Shown here piece by piece: positions 1 to 7,821 of a stretch of DNA of 64,000 bases. The notes beneath the pieces are model-generated. The model was not told the DNA's origin, made no database searches, and was given only the letters and a program-made list of their open reading frames with translations. Numbering within the stretch: the first letter of the stretch is position 1; every line of letters begins with the position of its first letter. A program made the translations under genes and the position numbers. Origin of the DNA: Sphingomonas anseongensis (lineage in GTDB: Bacteria > Pseudomonadota > Alphaproteobacteria > Sphingomonadales > Sphingomonadaceae); NCBI RefSeq assembly GCF_023516495.1, contig NZ_JAMGBC010000001.1, positions 1,054,001 to 1,118,000 of the forward strand, in the 5' to 3' direction.

Positions 1-46
1 CTATCTCGATCCGCAGGCGCAGATGCAGGTCGCCTCGCTGCGCTAG
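1..46 (+). CDS. 3' end of an unidentified protein (partial)
   Basis: An open frame enters from the left edge and ends at a TAG at 44-46, encoding the tail YLDPQAQMQVASLR. The tail is too short to assign a family. It points toward the convergent gene at 64-435, so the 17-base gap between the two stops fits two genes meeting tail to tail. It could be chance, because only 15 codons are visible. Confidence 0.35.
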   Translation, partial: YLDPQAQMQVASLR

Positions 47-63
47 CTGACCTCTCGATATCG

Positions 64-435
64 CTAGACCCGGCCGTCAGGGCTCGTGTCGTGGTTACGG
101 CCGTGCCGCCGACGGCGGGTTAGCCCGAGCAAACCGAGGAGTCCGATCAGACCTGCCAGACCCCAGGGCTTGTCGGTATCGGGGGCGGTACGTGTTTCCT
201 CCAGGCAGCCCGTATCTTTGTCGCAGAGAACGCCGCCGCCGCCTTTGTAGCCACATCCCCAATTATTCCCGTCAGGCGACACCCAGACTTCAGCGTCATG
301 GTTGCCGCAAATCCCGATGAGCTTGTCGTCGTCCTTTGCCAGATTTCCGAGGTCCCGCTCCTTTGCCGACGCAGGCTGGGTGGCGACAGCCATCGACGCG
401 ATTGCAAAGCCGATCAGAAGCGTCTTGCGAAACAT
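64..435 (-). CDS. exported protein with WGxxGxxG-type C-terminal sorting tail
   Basis: This 123-residue protein has an N-terminal signal peptide (MFRKTLLIGF, hydrophobic to about residue 20, likely cut after PASA). A short middle domain holds four cysteines (about 43, 61, 71, 77) that could form two disulfides. The C-terminus reads WGLAGLIGLLGLLGL from residue 91, then RRRR. A WG motif, a hydrophobic helix and a basic cluster is the three-part layout of C-terminal sorting signals such as the MYXO-CTERM and WGxxGxxG groups. The start at 435 is preferred over 462 because GGAGG lies 8 bases upstream and it begins the signal peptide. No processing protease is seen nearby. The function is unknown. 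Confidence 0.75.
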   Translation of the reverse strand: MFRKTLLIGFAIASMAVATQPASAKERDLGNLAKDDDKLIGICGNHDAEVWVSPDGNNWGCGYKGGGGVLCDKDTGCLEETRTAPDTDKPWGLAGLIGLLGLLGLTRRRRHGRNHDTSPDGRV

Positions 436-589
436 GCCCTTATCCTCCCTCGAAGTGCGCACTCGCGCGGAACAATATGGTCGACGACTCGGGTTCGCTT
501 CGGAGCATCGATAACACGATAGCCTGGGGGTTTCGCGTTGTTCGCGCGGTGTGGCCTTCCGAATCGGGCGCGGCTACTGGATAGGGCCT

Positions 590-1792
590 ATGAGCCTCTC
601 CGCAGATGAGCAGCAAGCGGTTGAACGCGCGGCTGACGAGCCGATGCTCGACCAGGTGCTGGCGTGGAGCGCGATCAACAGCGGATCGCGCAACCTGCCG
701 GGCCTCGAGCGCGTCGCGGCGGTGCTCGCCGATGCATTCTCGGTTCTTCCAGGACAGATAGAACTCGTCGATCCAGCGCCGGTCGAGACGGTCGATTCCG
801 CAGGGCGGAACGTGACGCTGGAGCATGGCCAGAACATCCGCCTCAAGGTCCGGGTGGATGCGCCCGTGCAACTCCTGCTCACCGGCCACATGGACACCGT
901 CTTCCCCGTCGATCACGCTTTCCAGTCGACCCGCTGGCTCGAGGACGGCGTCCTGAACGGTCCCGGAGTGGCCGACATGAAAGGCGGGCTGGCAGTGATG
1001 CTTGCGGCGCTGAAAGCCGTAGAGGAGAGCCCCAAGGGGTCCAGCCTTGGCTATGAAGTCATCATCAACAGCGACGAGGAAGTGGGATCGCTCGGCTCCG
1101 CGGCACTGCTTGCCGATGCGGCTGCAGGAAAGCGCGCCGCGCTCACCTATGAGCCGTCAGCGCTTCCGGACGGCACCTTTGCCGGTGCCCGCCCCGGAAG
1201 CGGCAATTATTCCTTCGTTGTCCGCGGCCGTTCCGCCCATGCCGGCCGCAACCCCGAGGACGGCCGCAACGCCCTCCTCGCAGCCGCCGACCTCGCGCTA
1301 CGCCTCGATTCGCTCAGGCGCGACGGACTGACCGTGAACCCGGCACGGATCGAAGGCGGAAGCCCCAGCAACGTCGTTCCCGACATGGCTGTCCTCCGGG
1401 TGAATCTCAGGCCGCGCACTCCGGAAATCGAGGCCGACACCAGGCTCCGGATCGATGAAATCGTCGCCGCCGTAGCAACGACCCGCGACGTCTCGATCGA
1501 AGCACACGGCGGCTTCGGCCGCCCGCCCAAGCCGATGACGCCGGAAATGGAGAAACTGTTCGACCTGGTGAAGCAGGCGGGCGCCGACCTCGGCCAACCA
1601 ATCGGGTGGAAGGCCACAGGCGGCGTGTGCGACGGCAATAATATCGCGGCTTGCAGAGTGCCCGTCGTTGACACGATGGGCGTCCGCGGCGGCAAGATCC
1701 ACAGCATGGAGGAATTTCTGATCAGCGAAAGTCTCGGTGAACGGGCAGCGCTTTCGGCGCTGACCATCCTTCGAATTGCCGAGGGCTTATGA
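590..1792 (+). CDS. M20 family metallohydrolase of the ast operon, possible desuccinylase
   Basis: This is a 400-residue M20/carboxypeptidase G2-type amidohydrolase. All dinuclear-zinc landmarks are present: GHMDTV (His100, Asp102), GVADMKGG (Asp129), DEEVG (Glu163 general base, Glu164 ligand) and a late His371 in GGKIHSMEE. A lid domain occupies the middle. No signal peptide is seen, so it is cytosolic. ATG 590 is chosen over GTG 551 because the extra 13 residues do not resemble the family. The stop overlaps the astA start (ATGA, 1789-1792), so the genes are translationally coupled. M20 contains ArgE and DapE, which remove acyl groups from amino acids, so cleavage of N-succinylglutamate in place of the M14-family AstE is a reasonable guess, not shown. 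Confidence 0.85.
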   Translation: MSLSADEQQAVERAADEPMLDQVLAWSAINSGSRNLPGLERVAAVLADAFSVLPGQIELVDPAPVETVDSAGRNVTLEHGQNIRLKVRVDAPVQLLLTGHMDTVFPVDHAFQSTRWLEDGVLNGPGVADMKGGLAVMLAALKAVEESPKGSSLGYEVIINSDEEVGSLGSAALLADAAAGKRAALTYEPSALPDGTFAGARPGSGNYSFVVRGRSAHAGRNPEDGRNALLAAADLALRLDSLRRDGLTVNPARIEGGSPSNVVPDMAVLRVNLRPRTPEIEADTRLRIDEIVAAVATTRDVSIEAHGGFGRPPKPMTPEMEKLFDLVKQAGADLGQPIGWKATGGVCDGNNIAACRVPVVDTMGVRGGKIHSMEEFLISESLGERAALSALTILRIAEGL

Positions 1793-2817
1793 CCATGCGC
1801 GTTCGGCCGGCGAGAGCGGAAGATTTTCCGGCGATCTACAAGATGGCGAAGCTGACCGGCGGCGGGTTCACCAACCTACCTCCCGACAAGGCAACTCTGG
1901 TCGAGAAGCTGGCGCGGTCCGCCGCGTCGTTCGAGCGCGAGGACGACGAGCAGAGCGGCGACCTCTATGTGTTCGTTCTTGAGGATGCGAAAACGAAAGC
2001 CATCCGGGGGACCTGCCAGGTGTTCGGCCAGGTAGGCGTGACCCAGCCTTTCTATTCCTATCACCTCAGCACCCTGACCCAGAGCAGCCCCGAGCTTGGC
2101 AAGACCTTCCGCAACGAGACTCTGACCCTGACGACTGACCTCGAAGGCTCGTCGGAAGTCGGCGGGCTGTTCCTCCATCCGGAATCGCGCGCGGGTGGAC
2201 TCGGCGCCCTGCTCGCTAGAAGCCGCTACTTATTCATGAAGCTCCACCGACAGCGGTTCGGTGACCGGACGCTAGCCGAGCTCCGCGGCGTAATGGACGA
2301 GGCGGGCAACGCGCCTTTCTGGGATGCGCTGGCCGGCAAATTCTTCGGGATGACCTTTCCCGACGCGGACGAGTTCAACGCGGTTCATGGCACGAAATTC
2401 ATCGCCGACCTGATGCCGAGGACTCCGATCTACGTCGCCTTGCTCCCGGATAGCGCGAAGGCGGTGATGGGCCAGCCGCACCCGTCCGGCCGCGCGGCTA
2501 TGAAGATGTTGGAGGCGGAAGGCTTTGCCTTCGACCGCTATATCGACATCTTCGACGGCGGTCCGACGGTGACCTGCCCCACGGACCAGATCCGCACCAT
2601 CCGCCAGTCCGACGTCCACTCCGTCGCGGAGATAGGCGAAGGCGGGAAACAGAAGGTCTTGATCGCCACCGGCCGGCTGAACAGCTTCCGTGCCTGCTGC
2701 GCCACGATCGGAAAGGTCCCGAAGAAGGGGCTATGCATCGACCGCCAGACTGCGGATCTGCTCGAGGTGGAGGTTGGCGACAAGGTCGTAGCAGTGAGCC
2801 GCAATGGCTCTACCTGA
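1789..2817 (+). CDS. astA: arginine N-succinyltransferase
   Basis: AstA catalyses the first step of the arginine succinyltransferase (AST) catabolic pathway, moving succinyl from succinyl-CoA to the alpha-amino group of arginine. The 342 residues match the usual family length of about 340. The N-terminus MRVRPARAEDFPAIYKMA is the GNAT-like opening typical of AstA, followed by the conserved stretch GLFLHPESRAGGLGALLARS near residues 125-144. The start overlaps the M20 hydrolase stop and an in-frame ATG two codons later (1795) is the alternative. The 3' end overlaps astB by 14 bases. The enzyme is cytosolic, and its product feeds AstB encoded next. Confidence 0.95.
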   Translation: MTMRVRPARAEDFPAIYKMAKLTGGGFTNLPPDKATLVEKLARSAASFEREDDEQSGDLYVFVLEDAKTKAIRGTCQVFGQVGVTQPFYSYHLSTLTQSSPELGKTFRNETLTLTTDLEGSSEVGGLFLHPESRAGGLGALLARSRYLFMKLHRQRFGDRTLAELRGVMDEAGNAPFWDALAGKFFGMTFPDADEFNAVHGTKFIADLMPRTPIYVALLPDSAKAVMGQPHPSGRAAMKMLEAEGFAFDRYIDIFDGGPTVTCPTDQIRTIRQSDVHSVAEIGEGGKQKVLIATGRLNSFRACCATIGKVPKKGLCIDRQTADLLEVEVGDKVVAVSRNGST

Positions 2818-4054
2818 GATCAACTTCGACGGGATCGTCGGGCCGAGCCACAATTATGCCGGCCTGAGCCTCGGCAACCTCGCGTCGACCCGCAACCTGG
2901 GCCAGGTCTCGCGGCCGCGCTCCGCGGCCCTCCAGGGTGTCGAGAAGATGCGGTCGAACCTTCGCCTCGGCCTCACTCAGGGGATATTCCTCCCCCACCC
3001 GCGCCCGCACCGCGAGTGGCTGGCGGCGCTCGGGACGACGATCGAGGACGCTGAACCGAAGGTCGCGGCCAATGCGATGTCGGCCTCGGCCATGTGGGCG
3101 GCCAATGCCGCAACCGTTTCCCCCGCCGCGGATGCCGCAGACGGCAAGTGTCACCTGACCGTCGCCAACCTCAAGACGATGCCACACCGCAGCCACGAAT
3201 GGCCGGCGACGCTGGCGCAGCTCAAGGTCGCGTTCCGCGATCCGGCATTCGCTGTCCATGCGCCGGTGCCCACCGCATTCGGTGACGAGGGCGCCGCCAA
3301 TCACATGCGACTCACGACAGCCTATGGCGAGTCAGGCGTTGAGCTGTTCGTTTACGGCGTCAGCGGCGGCGCATTTCCGGCCCGTCAGCACCTGCAAGCG
3401 TCCAGGGCGATCGCCCGGCTTCACCGCCTCGATCCCGCCAAGGTCCTGTTCGTCGAGCAATCGGAGGACGCGATTGCCGCTGGTGCTTTCCACAATGATG
3501 TCGTCGCGGTCGCCAACCAGCGAATTCTGTTCGCCCACGAAAAGGCCTTCGCCGACCGCGATCGGGTGCTCGGCGAATGTGAGCGGCTGTTCCCGGAGCT
3601 TCAACTGGTCGAGGTGAGCGGCGCCGACGTGCCTCTCAGAGACGCAATCGCCTCCTACCTGTTCAATGGCCAGATTGTGAGCCCGCCCGGCGGCGAGACC
3701 ACGCTCGTTGTGCCCGAGGAAGTTCGCGAGACTGCATCCGTCTGGTCGTGGGTGCAGCGTCACGTCGCCGGCAACGGGCCAATCCGAAAGGTCGAGGTCG
3801 TCGATGTTCGCCAGTCGATGGCCAACGGCGGCGGCCCCGCCTGCCTTCGCCTCCGGGTGGTCGCCGACCCGGCCACGGTGGACCCGCGCTTCCTGGTCGA
3901 CGAAGACAAGCTCGATCGGATCGCCGCGGTGATCGATCAGCATTGGCCGGAATCACTTCATTCCGACGACCTTCAGAATCCGGCGCTCATCAGAGACGTC
4001 GAAACTGCCCGCTCGGCGCTGCTGGACACGCTCGACCTGGCCGAGCTCACCTGA
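2804..4054 (+). CDS. astB: N-succinylarginine dihydrolase
   Basis: AstB hydrolyses N2-succinylarginine to N2-succinylornithine, CO2 and two ammonia, the second AST step. The 416-residue protein opens with the family signature NFDGIVGPSHNYAGLSLGN and has RQHLQASRAIARLH in the middle. The catalytic cysteine lies in SMANGGGPACLRLRV near residue 350. It is somewhat shorter than the roughly 440 residues of enterobacterial AstB. The start overlaps astA by 14 bases. astC and astE do not follow, astD lies 11 kb away at 15360-16787, and the downstream gene is an unrelated membrane protein, so the operon ends here. Confidence 0.96.
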   Translation: MALPEINFDGIVGPSHNYAGLSLGNLASTRNLGQVSRPRSAALQGVEKMRSNLRLGLTQGIFLPHPRPHREWLAALGTTIEDAEPKVAANAMSASAMWAANAATVSPAADAADGKCHLTVANLKTMPHRSHEWPATLAQLKVAFRDPAFAVHAPVPTAFGDEGAANHMRLTTAYGESGVELFVYGVSGGAFPARQHLQASRAIARLHRLDPAKVLFVEQSEDAIAAGAFHNDVVAVANQRILFAHEKAFADRDRVLGECERLFPELQLVEVSGADVPLRDAIASYLFNGQIVSPPGGETTLVVPEEVRETASVWSWVQRHVAGNGPIRKVEVVDVRQSMANGGGPACLRLRVVADPATVDPRFLVDEDKLDRIAAVIDQHWPESLHSDDLQNPALIRDVETARSALLDTLDLAELT

Positions 4055-4158
4055 TGTCCCGAAACGGGACGGCAAGCCAATCCTTACCGACCATTTAACC
4101 CTATCCATTAGGAATTGAATGGCTCAAAGCCGCCGTTCCAACGTTCAGGCGTTAACGA

Positions 4159-4563
4159 ATGGCTATGCTTCGCAAGATCGGTCGGCTTTTCACGATAAGG
4201 ACGCGCTTTGAGGCGTGGCTCGTGACCTATGCCATCGCCCTTGGCGCAGTCGAGCGCGGCCAGCATTACATGGTGCAATATCCGGGTATCAGCGGCTGGA
4301 TCCTCGCCGCTGCCTGCACCGGCGTCGTGTTCGTCGCGGGCGCGAAGCTTATCGATTCAGTGAAGCCGCGCCCGGCGATCGCTTCGGGGCCCTATCCGGC
4401 CCCCGCCCGCCGGCTGGCTACTGGTAGTCGACCCACAGTTGTCCGCGATCGTTACGGTTCAGAGTCACGACCTTGGCTTCGCACAGGTTCACCCCCGGCC
4501 ACACAACGATTCGGCCGTCGGGAAGCGTCGCCTGAAGATCGAACGCGCAATCCGGATTATTGA
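4159..4563 (+). CDS. small inner-membrane protein, C-terminus uncertain
   Basis: The ORF encodes 134 residues. About 90 look like a real protein: a basic start (MLRKIGRLFTIRTRFEAWL), a predicted helix near 20-35 and a second near 50-70 (SGWILAAACTGVVFVAGAKL). The last 48 residues are basic, low complexity and lie opposite the convergent gene at 4418-4774, an overlap of 146 bases. A TAG at 4425-4427 in a neighbouring frame would end the protein near residue 89 if a frame change occurred around 4400. Either a stop was lost or there is a frameshift or base error. The function is unknown. Confidence 0.6.
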   Translation: MAMLRKIGRLFTIRTRFEAWLVTYAIALGAVERGQHYMVQYPGISGWILAAACTGVVFVAGAKLIDSVKPRPAIASGPYPAPARRLATGSRPTVVRDRYGSESRPWLRTGSPPATQRFGRREASPEDRTRNPDY

Positions 4564-4774
4564 ACTGGACGGAGCCGCGTCCGCCGGCCTTTCCGACCGG
4601 AACCGGAGCAATCACTAGCGGCTTCCACTCATCCGTTCCGTACCGGCGCACCTTCAAGGCGGTGAAGTCGATATCGGTCGCATTGATGAGGGTGAAGTTG
4701 GTCGCCTGCGCTGACGCAGGGACCGGACTGATGATGAGGGTCGCCGCAATCGCGGCCGCAAGAGCCTTCTTCAT
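4418..4774 (-). CDS. small exported protein of unknown function
   Basis: This 118-residue protein has a classical signal peptide (MKKALAAAIAATLIISPVPASAQA) with a likely cut after ASA. The mature part is a compact beta-rich sequence with two cysteines (FNNPDCAFDL and PGVNLCEAKV). ATG 4774 is preferred over 4789 because the signal peptide begins there and AAGGGC precedes it. The pattern around NATDIDFTALKVRRYGTDEW resembles small periplasmic proteins common in sphingomonads, but no function can be assigned. It converges with and overlaps the membrane-protein ORF on the plus strand. Confidence 0.75.
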   Translation of the reverse strand: MKKALAAAIAATLIISPVPASAQATNFTLINATDIDFTALKVRRYGTDEWKPLVIAPVPVGKAGGRGSVQFNNPDCAFDLQATLPDGRIVVWPGVNLCEAKVVTLNRNDRGQLWVDYQ

Positions 4775-4822
4775 CGCGCCCTTATACACCAGGCACGATG
4801 CAGCCGCGACTGCGGACGATCC

Positions 4823-5095
4823 TTAAGCTGCGTCGAGCGTCGGGTAGAGCGGCCACGAACGGCACGTGACCGTCGCTCCCTGCCCCTGCCGATGCGCTTC
4901 CGTCAGCGGCAAAGCGGTCGAGCAGAAGGCGCATTCGGCGCTCAGCCGGCCGATGATCCACTGGCTTCGGCCGCAGCCAGGGCAGTGGTTCACTTCGCCT
5001 TCGCGATAGGCGGCATGATATCCGCGCGCGTTCGGATCGAATTGCCCACGGCTCGTAAGGGTTGAACTCAGCACGGGCGATTTCCTTTCAAACAT
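4823..5095 (-). CDS. small zinc-ribbon protein
   Basis: This 90-residue cytosolic protein has a CPGCG motif at about residues 38-42 and a second CAFC pair at about 55-58, the spacing of a treble-clef or rubredoxin-like zinc ribbon. The motif Q(W)IIGRLSAEC lies between the pairs. A further cysteine occurs in TVTCRSW. It starts at ATG 5095 with GAAG about 6 bases upstream. The role is unknown, and nucleic-acid or protein binding would be typical of such ribbons. Confidence 0.7.
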   Translation of the reverse strand: MFERKSPVLSSTLTSRGQFDPNARGYHAAYREGEVNHCPGCGRSQWIIGRLSAECAFCSTALPLTEAHRQGQGATVTCRSWPLYPTLDAA

Positions 5096-5205
5096 TTACG
5101 GCTTCAACGAGCGGCGATTCGTTAGGTTTCAGCCATCATTCGCCCGATCGTCCGCTTTGTCGCGCATCCAGTCGCCGCTGTTCCGAGCCGGGACGCCTGT
5201 GGATA

Positions 5206-5220
5206 TTAACCACCTCTTAG
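5206..5220 (+). promoter_or_regulatory. candidate CtrA box
   Basis: The sequence TTAA-CCACCTC-TTAG differs at one base from the CtrA consensus TTAA-N7-TTAA. It lies 40 bases upstream of the small ORF at 5260. CtrA is encoded in this window at 26767. A single near-match is expected by chance at some rate. Confidence 0.3.
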
Positions 5221-5259
5221 GGGTTCGCGCGCATCGTCCGATTCGACCAGGGGGTGCGT

Positions 5260-5430
5260 ATGGAGTCTAACCAGCGTTATTATCGCCGCCGCGCGTACGA
5301 GGAACGGATCGCGGCACAGAGGGCAGTTACCGAGGCCGCAAGGGTCTGGCACAGCAAGCTTGCGGAAGATTTCGCAACGCGCGCTGCCGCTGCCACAGGG
5401 TCGGTCGCGAACACCGTAGCCGTCGCCTAA
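5260..5430 (+). CDS. small basic helical protein, 56 residues
   Basis: ATG 5260 to TAA 5430 encodes a 56-residue protein opening MESNQRYYRRRAYEERIAAQ. AGGGGG lies 5-6 bases before the ATG. The composition is strongly amphipathic: an Arg/Tyr-rich start, then VTEAARVWHSKLAEDF, then an Ala-rich tail. Short proteins with the NQRYYRRRA opening are, to my recollection, common in sphingomonads. The function is unknown. A candidate CtrA box lies upstream. Confidence 0.6.
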   Translation: MESNQRYYRRRAYEERIAAQRAVTEAARVWHSKLAEDFATRAAAATGSVANTVAVA

Positions 5431-5455
5431 CCGGCGAACGATCAGCCTGACACGA

Positions 5456-5477
5456 GCGCGACCGCAAACGGTCGCGC
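5456..5477. terminator. perfect hairpin between small ORF and tRNA-Arg
   Basis: GCGCGACCG-CAAA-CGGTCGCGC forms a perfect 9-bp stem with a 4-base loop. It is 25 bases after the small ORF on the plus strand and 36 bases after tRNA-Arg on the minus strand, so it could end either transcript. No T-tract follows on either side, so Rho-independent activity is uncertain. Confidence 0.4.
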
Positions 5478-5512
5478 CGGCCCTTGCGGACACAGGTTTG
5501 ATCTGTGGAAAA

Positions 5513-5589
5513 TGGCGCGCCCGGAAGGATTCGAACCTCCGGCCCCCAGATTCGTAGTCTGGTGCTCTATCCAGCTGAGCTACGGGCGC
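5513..5589 (-). tRNA. tRNA-Arg (anticodon ACG)
   Basis: The cloverleaf reads on the minus strand. The acceptor stem GCGCCCG (5583-5589) pairs with CGGGCGC (5517-5523), the discriminator is G and CCA is encoded at 5513-5515. The D arm contains GCTCAGCTGGATAGAGC, the anticodon loop is CTACGAA with anticodon ACG, and the T arm is GGTTCGAATCC. The length is 77 bases. A34 would be deaminated to inosine to read CGU, CGC and CGA. Confidence 0.97.
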
Positions 5590-5696
5590 ATGCCGCGAAA
5601 AGCGGAAGCAGCGGGCACATAGGCACAGGCGGGGAGCTAGGCAACCCTCGCCTCGGCAGCATTGCGATCCATCCCGGCGGTTCCTAGACAGCCGCG

Positions 5697-6194
5697 ATGC
5701 GCGCGCCTCAGCTCCTGCTCATACTCATACTCGCCGGCTGCTCCCACGCCGAGATAGACGCGCCGTCGCTTGCCCCGCGGCCGGAGGAGGCCATCGACCC
5801 CCGAGTGCCCGTTCCGGAACCGGCGATCTCGATGGCCCCGGGCGCAGGCCTTGTGGACCAGCTCGACTTGCTGGTTGCTCAGGCGCAATCCGGCGATAGG
5901 GCCTTCCAGCCGCTCGCCGAGCGCGCGCGGCAACTCGCGGAATCAGCCGGAGCCAGGGAAAGCGAAAGTTGGATCGCGGCCCAGCAGGCGCTTTCCGCCG
6001 CGGTCGCAGCGCGGGCGCCGGTGGCAACCGCAGTCGCGGACATCCAGGCACTTGGCGCTCATCGGATACAGTCGCTCGGCGGTATCGCTGCGGGCGACCT
6101 GATGGCAATCGACACCGCCGCAGCGCGCGCCGGCACGATCGACAGTCGCGAAGCTTCAACGATCGATCAGATCCAGGCGCTGCTCGCGCGCTAG
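5697..6194 (+). CDS. lipoprotein of unknown function
   Basis: This 165-residue protein begins with a lipoprotein signal, MRAPQLLLILILAGC, and Cys15 is the likely lipidated residue. The following 30 residues are Pro-rich (APRPEEAIDPRVPVPEP) and probably a linker. The rest is Ala-rich and helical, likely coiled-coil (AERARQLAESAGA, WIAAQQALSAAVAA). A periplasmic spacer or envelope-associated role is possible. The stop overlaps the stop of the convergent GNAT gene by 4 bases. Confidence 0.75.
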   Translation: MRAPQLLLILILAGCSHAEIDAPSLAPRPEEAIDPRVPVPEPAISMAPGAGLVDQLDLLVAQAQSGDRAFQPLAERARQLAESAGARESESWIAAQQALSAAVAARAPVATAVADIQALGAHRIQSLGGIAAGDLMAIDTAAARAGTIDSREASTIDQIQALLAR

Positions 6195-6778
6195 CGCGGC
6201 CGAAGCGCGCGAGCCCGTGCCTCCGGCCACTCGGCCGCTTGGATCGCGTAGACGATGGCGGGATTGAGATCGCCTGGGTGCTCAAACCGCGAATCGACAA
6301 AGTCGAGCTCCTCGCGCAGTTTCATCCCGAGCCGCTTCATGAGCGCCTGACTCGCGGCGTTCCCCGGAACCGTCAGCGCCACCACGTGCGGCGCTCCGAA
6401 CCTTTCGAACGCCAGGTCCAGCGACTCGATTGCCGCCTCCTTGGCATAGCCCTGGCCCCACGCGTCCTCGCGGAGGCGCCAGCCCACTTCGAAATCACCG
6501 GTGATCGGTCCGGCGTTCGGGTGGTTCACCCGCTTCAACCCGCAAAATCCGAGCAGGGCGGCATCGCTCTTCCGCTCGACGATCCAGAAGGTGTGACCGA
6601 AGTCCCGCTGGTAGGCCTTCAGCCGCTCGAATGCGGCTTCGTGCTGCTCCCGCGGGGCGACACCGCCAAGCCAGCGCATCACGGCCGGCGTATTGGTACG
6701 CGCGATGAACTCGTCCAAATCTTGCTCGTCCCAGGTCCGAAGCAGGAGACGGTCCGTCTCCGCGATCACTTCAGCCAT
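6191..6778 (-). CDS. GNAT family N-acetyltransferase (RimJ/RimL-like)
   Basis: This 195-residue acetyltransferase opens ETDRLLLRTWDEQDLDEF, the usual start of the RimJ/RimL branch. The acetyl-CoA loop is WGQGYAKEA near residues 107-115, preceded by FEVGWRLRED, and NAASQALMKRLGM is motif B. The substrate cannot be predicted. The start codon lies within the 3' end of hemB (8-base overlap), so it is probably translated from the hemB message. Confidence 0.88.
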   Translation of the reverse strand: MAEVIAETDRLLLRTWDEQDLDEFIARTNTPAVMRWLGGVAPREQHEAAFERLKAYQRDFGHTFWIVERKSDAALLGFCGLKRVNHPNAGPITGDFEVGWRLREDAWGQGYAKEAAIESLDLAFERFGAPHVVALTVPGNAASQALMKRLGMKLREELDFVDSRFEHPGDLNPAIVYAIQAAEWPEARARALRPR

Positions 6779-7760
6779 TGAGCAGCCGGGCAGCGTCGAG
6801 CGCGTGATAGGTGAGGATTCCCGACGCCCCGGCGCGCTTGAAGGCCAGCAACGTTTCCAGGATCAGTGCCTCACGGTCGGCCGCGCCGGCGGCAGCTGAA
6901 TGCTCAATCATCGCATACTCGCCGGACACCTGATAAACGAAGGTTGGCACGCCGAATTCCGCCTTCACCCGAGCGACGACGTCGAGATAGGGCAATCCCG
7001 GCTTCACCATCACGAAGTCCGCCCCCTCCTCCAGATCGAGATCCACCTCTCGAAGCGCTTCCTCGATGTTCGCCGAATCCATCTGGTAGGAGCGCTTGTC
7101 GCCCTTCAGCCGTCCGAGCGATCCGACGGCTTCGCGGAAAGGCCCGTAGAAGGCCGACGCATATTTGGCGGCATAAGCCATGATTGCGACGTTCAGGTGC
7201 CCTTCCCGCTCCAGAGCCTCGCGGATCGCTCCGATGCGGCCGTCCATCATATCGGAGGGAGCGACGATGTCGGCGCCCGCAGCGGCTTGCACCAGCGCCT
7301 GCTCCACCAGGATTTCTACTGTCTCGTCGTTGAGGACATAACCTGACGAGTCGACCAACCCGTCGTGGCCGTGGCTCGTGTACGGATCGAGCGCGACGTC
7401 GGTGAGCACCCCGATATCCGGAACCGCATCCTTGATCGCCTTGATCGCGCGGCAGATGAGATTGTCGGGGTTCAAAGCCTCGCGCGCATCCTCGGTCCGA
7501 AGATCGTTTGGTGTGTTCGGGAACAACGCGATGCAGGGGATGCCGAGGTCGGCGGCTTCGCGGGCCTTGGCAGCGAGGCGGTCGACCGACCAGCGGCTGA
7601 CTCCGGGGAGTGAGCCGATCGGCTCCTCGCATCCCTCGCCGTCGCAAATGAACAACGGCCAGATGAAGTCGCTGGGGTGAAGCCGGGTCTCGGCGAGCAT
7701 CGCGCGAATCCACGGCGCGGAGCGAGCGCGGCGCATTCTCAAGGCTGGAAAAGAGCTCAT
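6771..7760 (-). CDS. hemB: delta-aminolevulinic acid dehydratase (porphobilinogen synthase)
   Basis: HemB condenses two 5-aminolevulinate molecules to porphobilinogen in heme synthesis. The 329 residues are full length. The Schiff-base lysines are Lys199 (MAYAAKYAS) and Lys253 (MVKPGLPYLD). The segment DVALDPYTSHGHDG at 121-134 carries Asp residues instead of the three-cysteine zinc site, so the enzyme is of the zinc-independent, magnesium-type class found in many alphaproteobacteria. GAGG lies 6 bases before ATG 7760. It is the first gene of a two-gene unit with the GNAT protein. Confidence 0.97.
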   Translation of the reverse strand: MSSFPALRMRRARSAPWIRAMLAETRLHPSDFIWPLFICDGEGCEEPIGSLPGVSRWSVDRLAAKAREAADLGIPCIALFPNTPNDLRTEDAREALNPDNLICRAIKAIKDAVPDIGVLTDVALDPYTSHGHDGLVDSSGYVLNDETVEILVEQALVQAAAGADIVAPSDMMDGRIGAIREALEREGHLNVAIMAYAAKYASAFYGPFREAVGSLGRLKGDKRSYQMDSANIEEALREVDLDLEEGADFVMVKPGLPYLDVVARVKAEFGVPTFVYQVSGEYAMIEHSAAAGAADREALILETLLAFKRAGASGILTYHALDAARLLNG

Positions 7761-7821
7761 GCCGAGCCTCTAGCGCGGCAGGCACAAGGAAAGAAAGCCG
7801 CCGCTCAGGCATTGCAGCCGA

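Noticed and set aside
450-500. GGAAC motif as an EcfG promoter upstream of the M20 hydrolase
   Set aside because: No CGTT occurs at 16-17 bases downstream.
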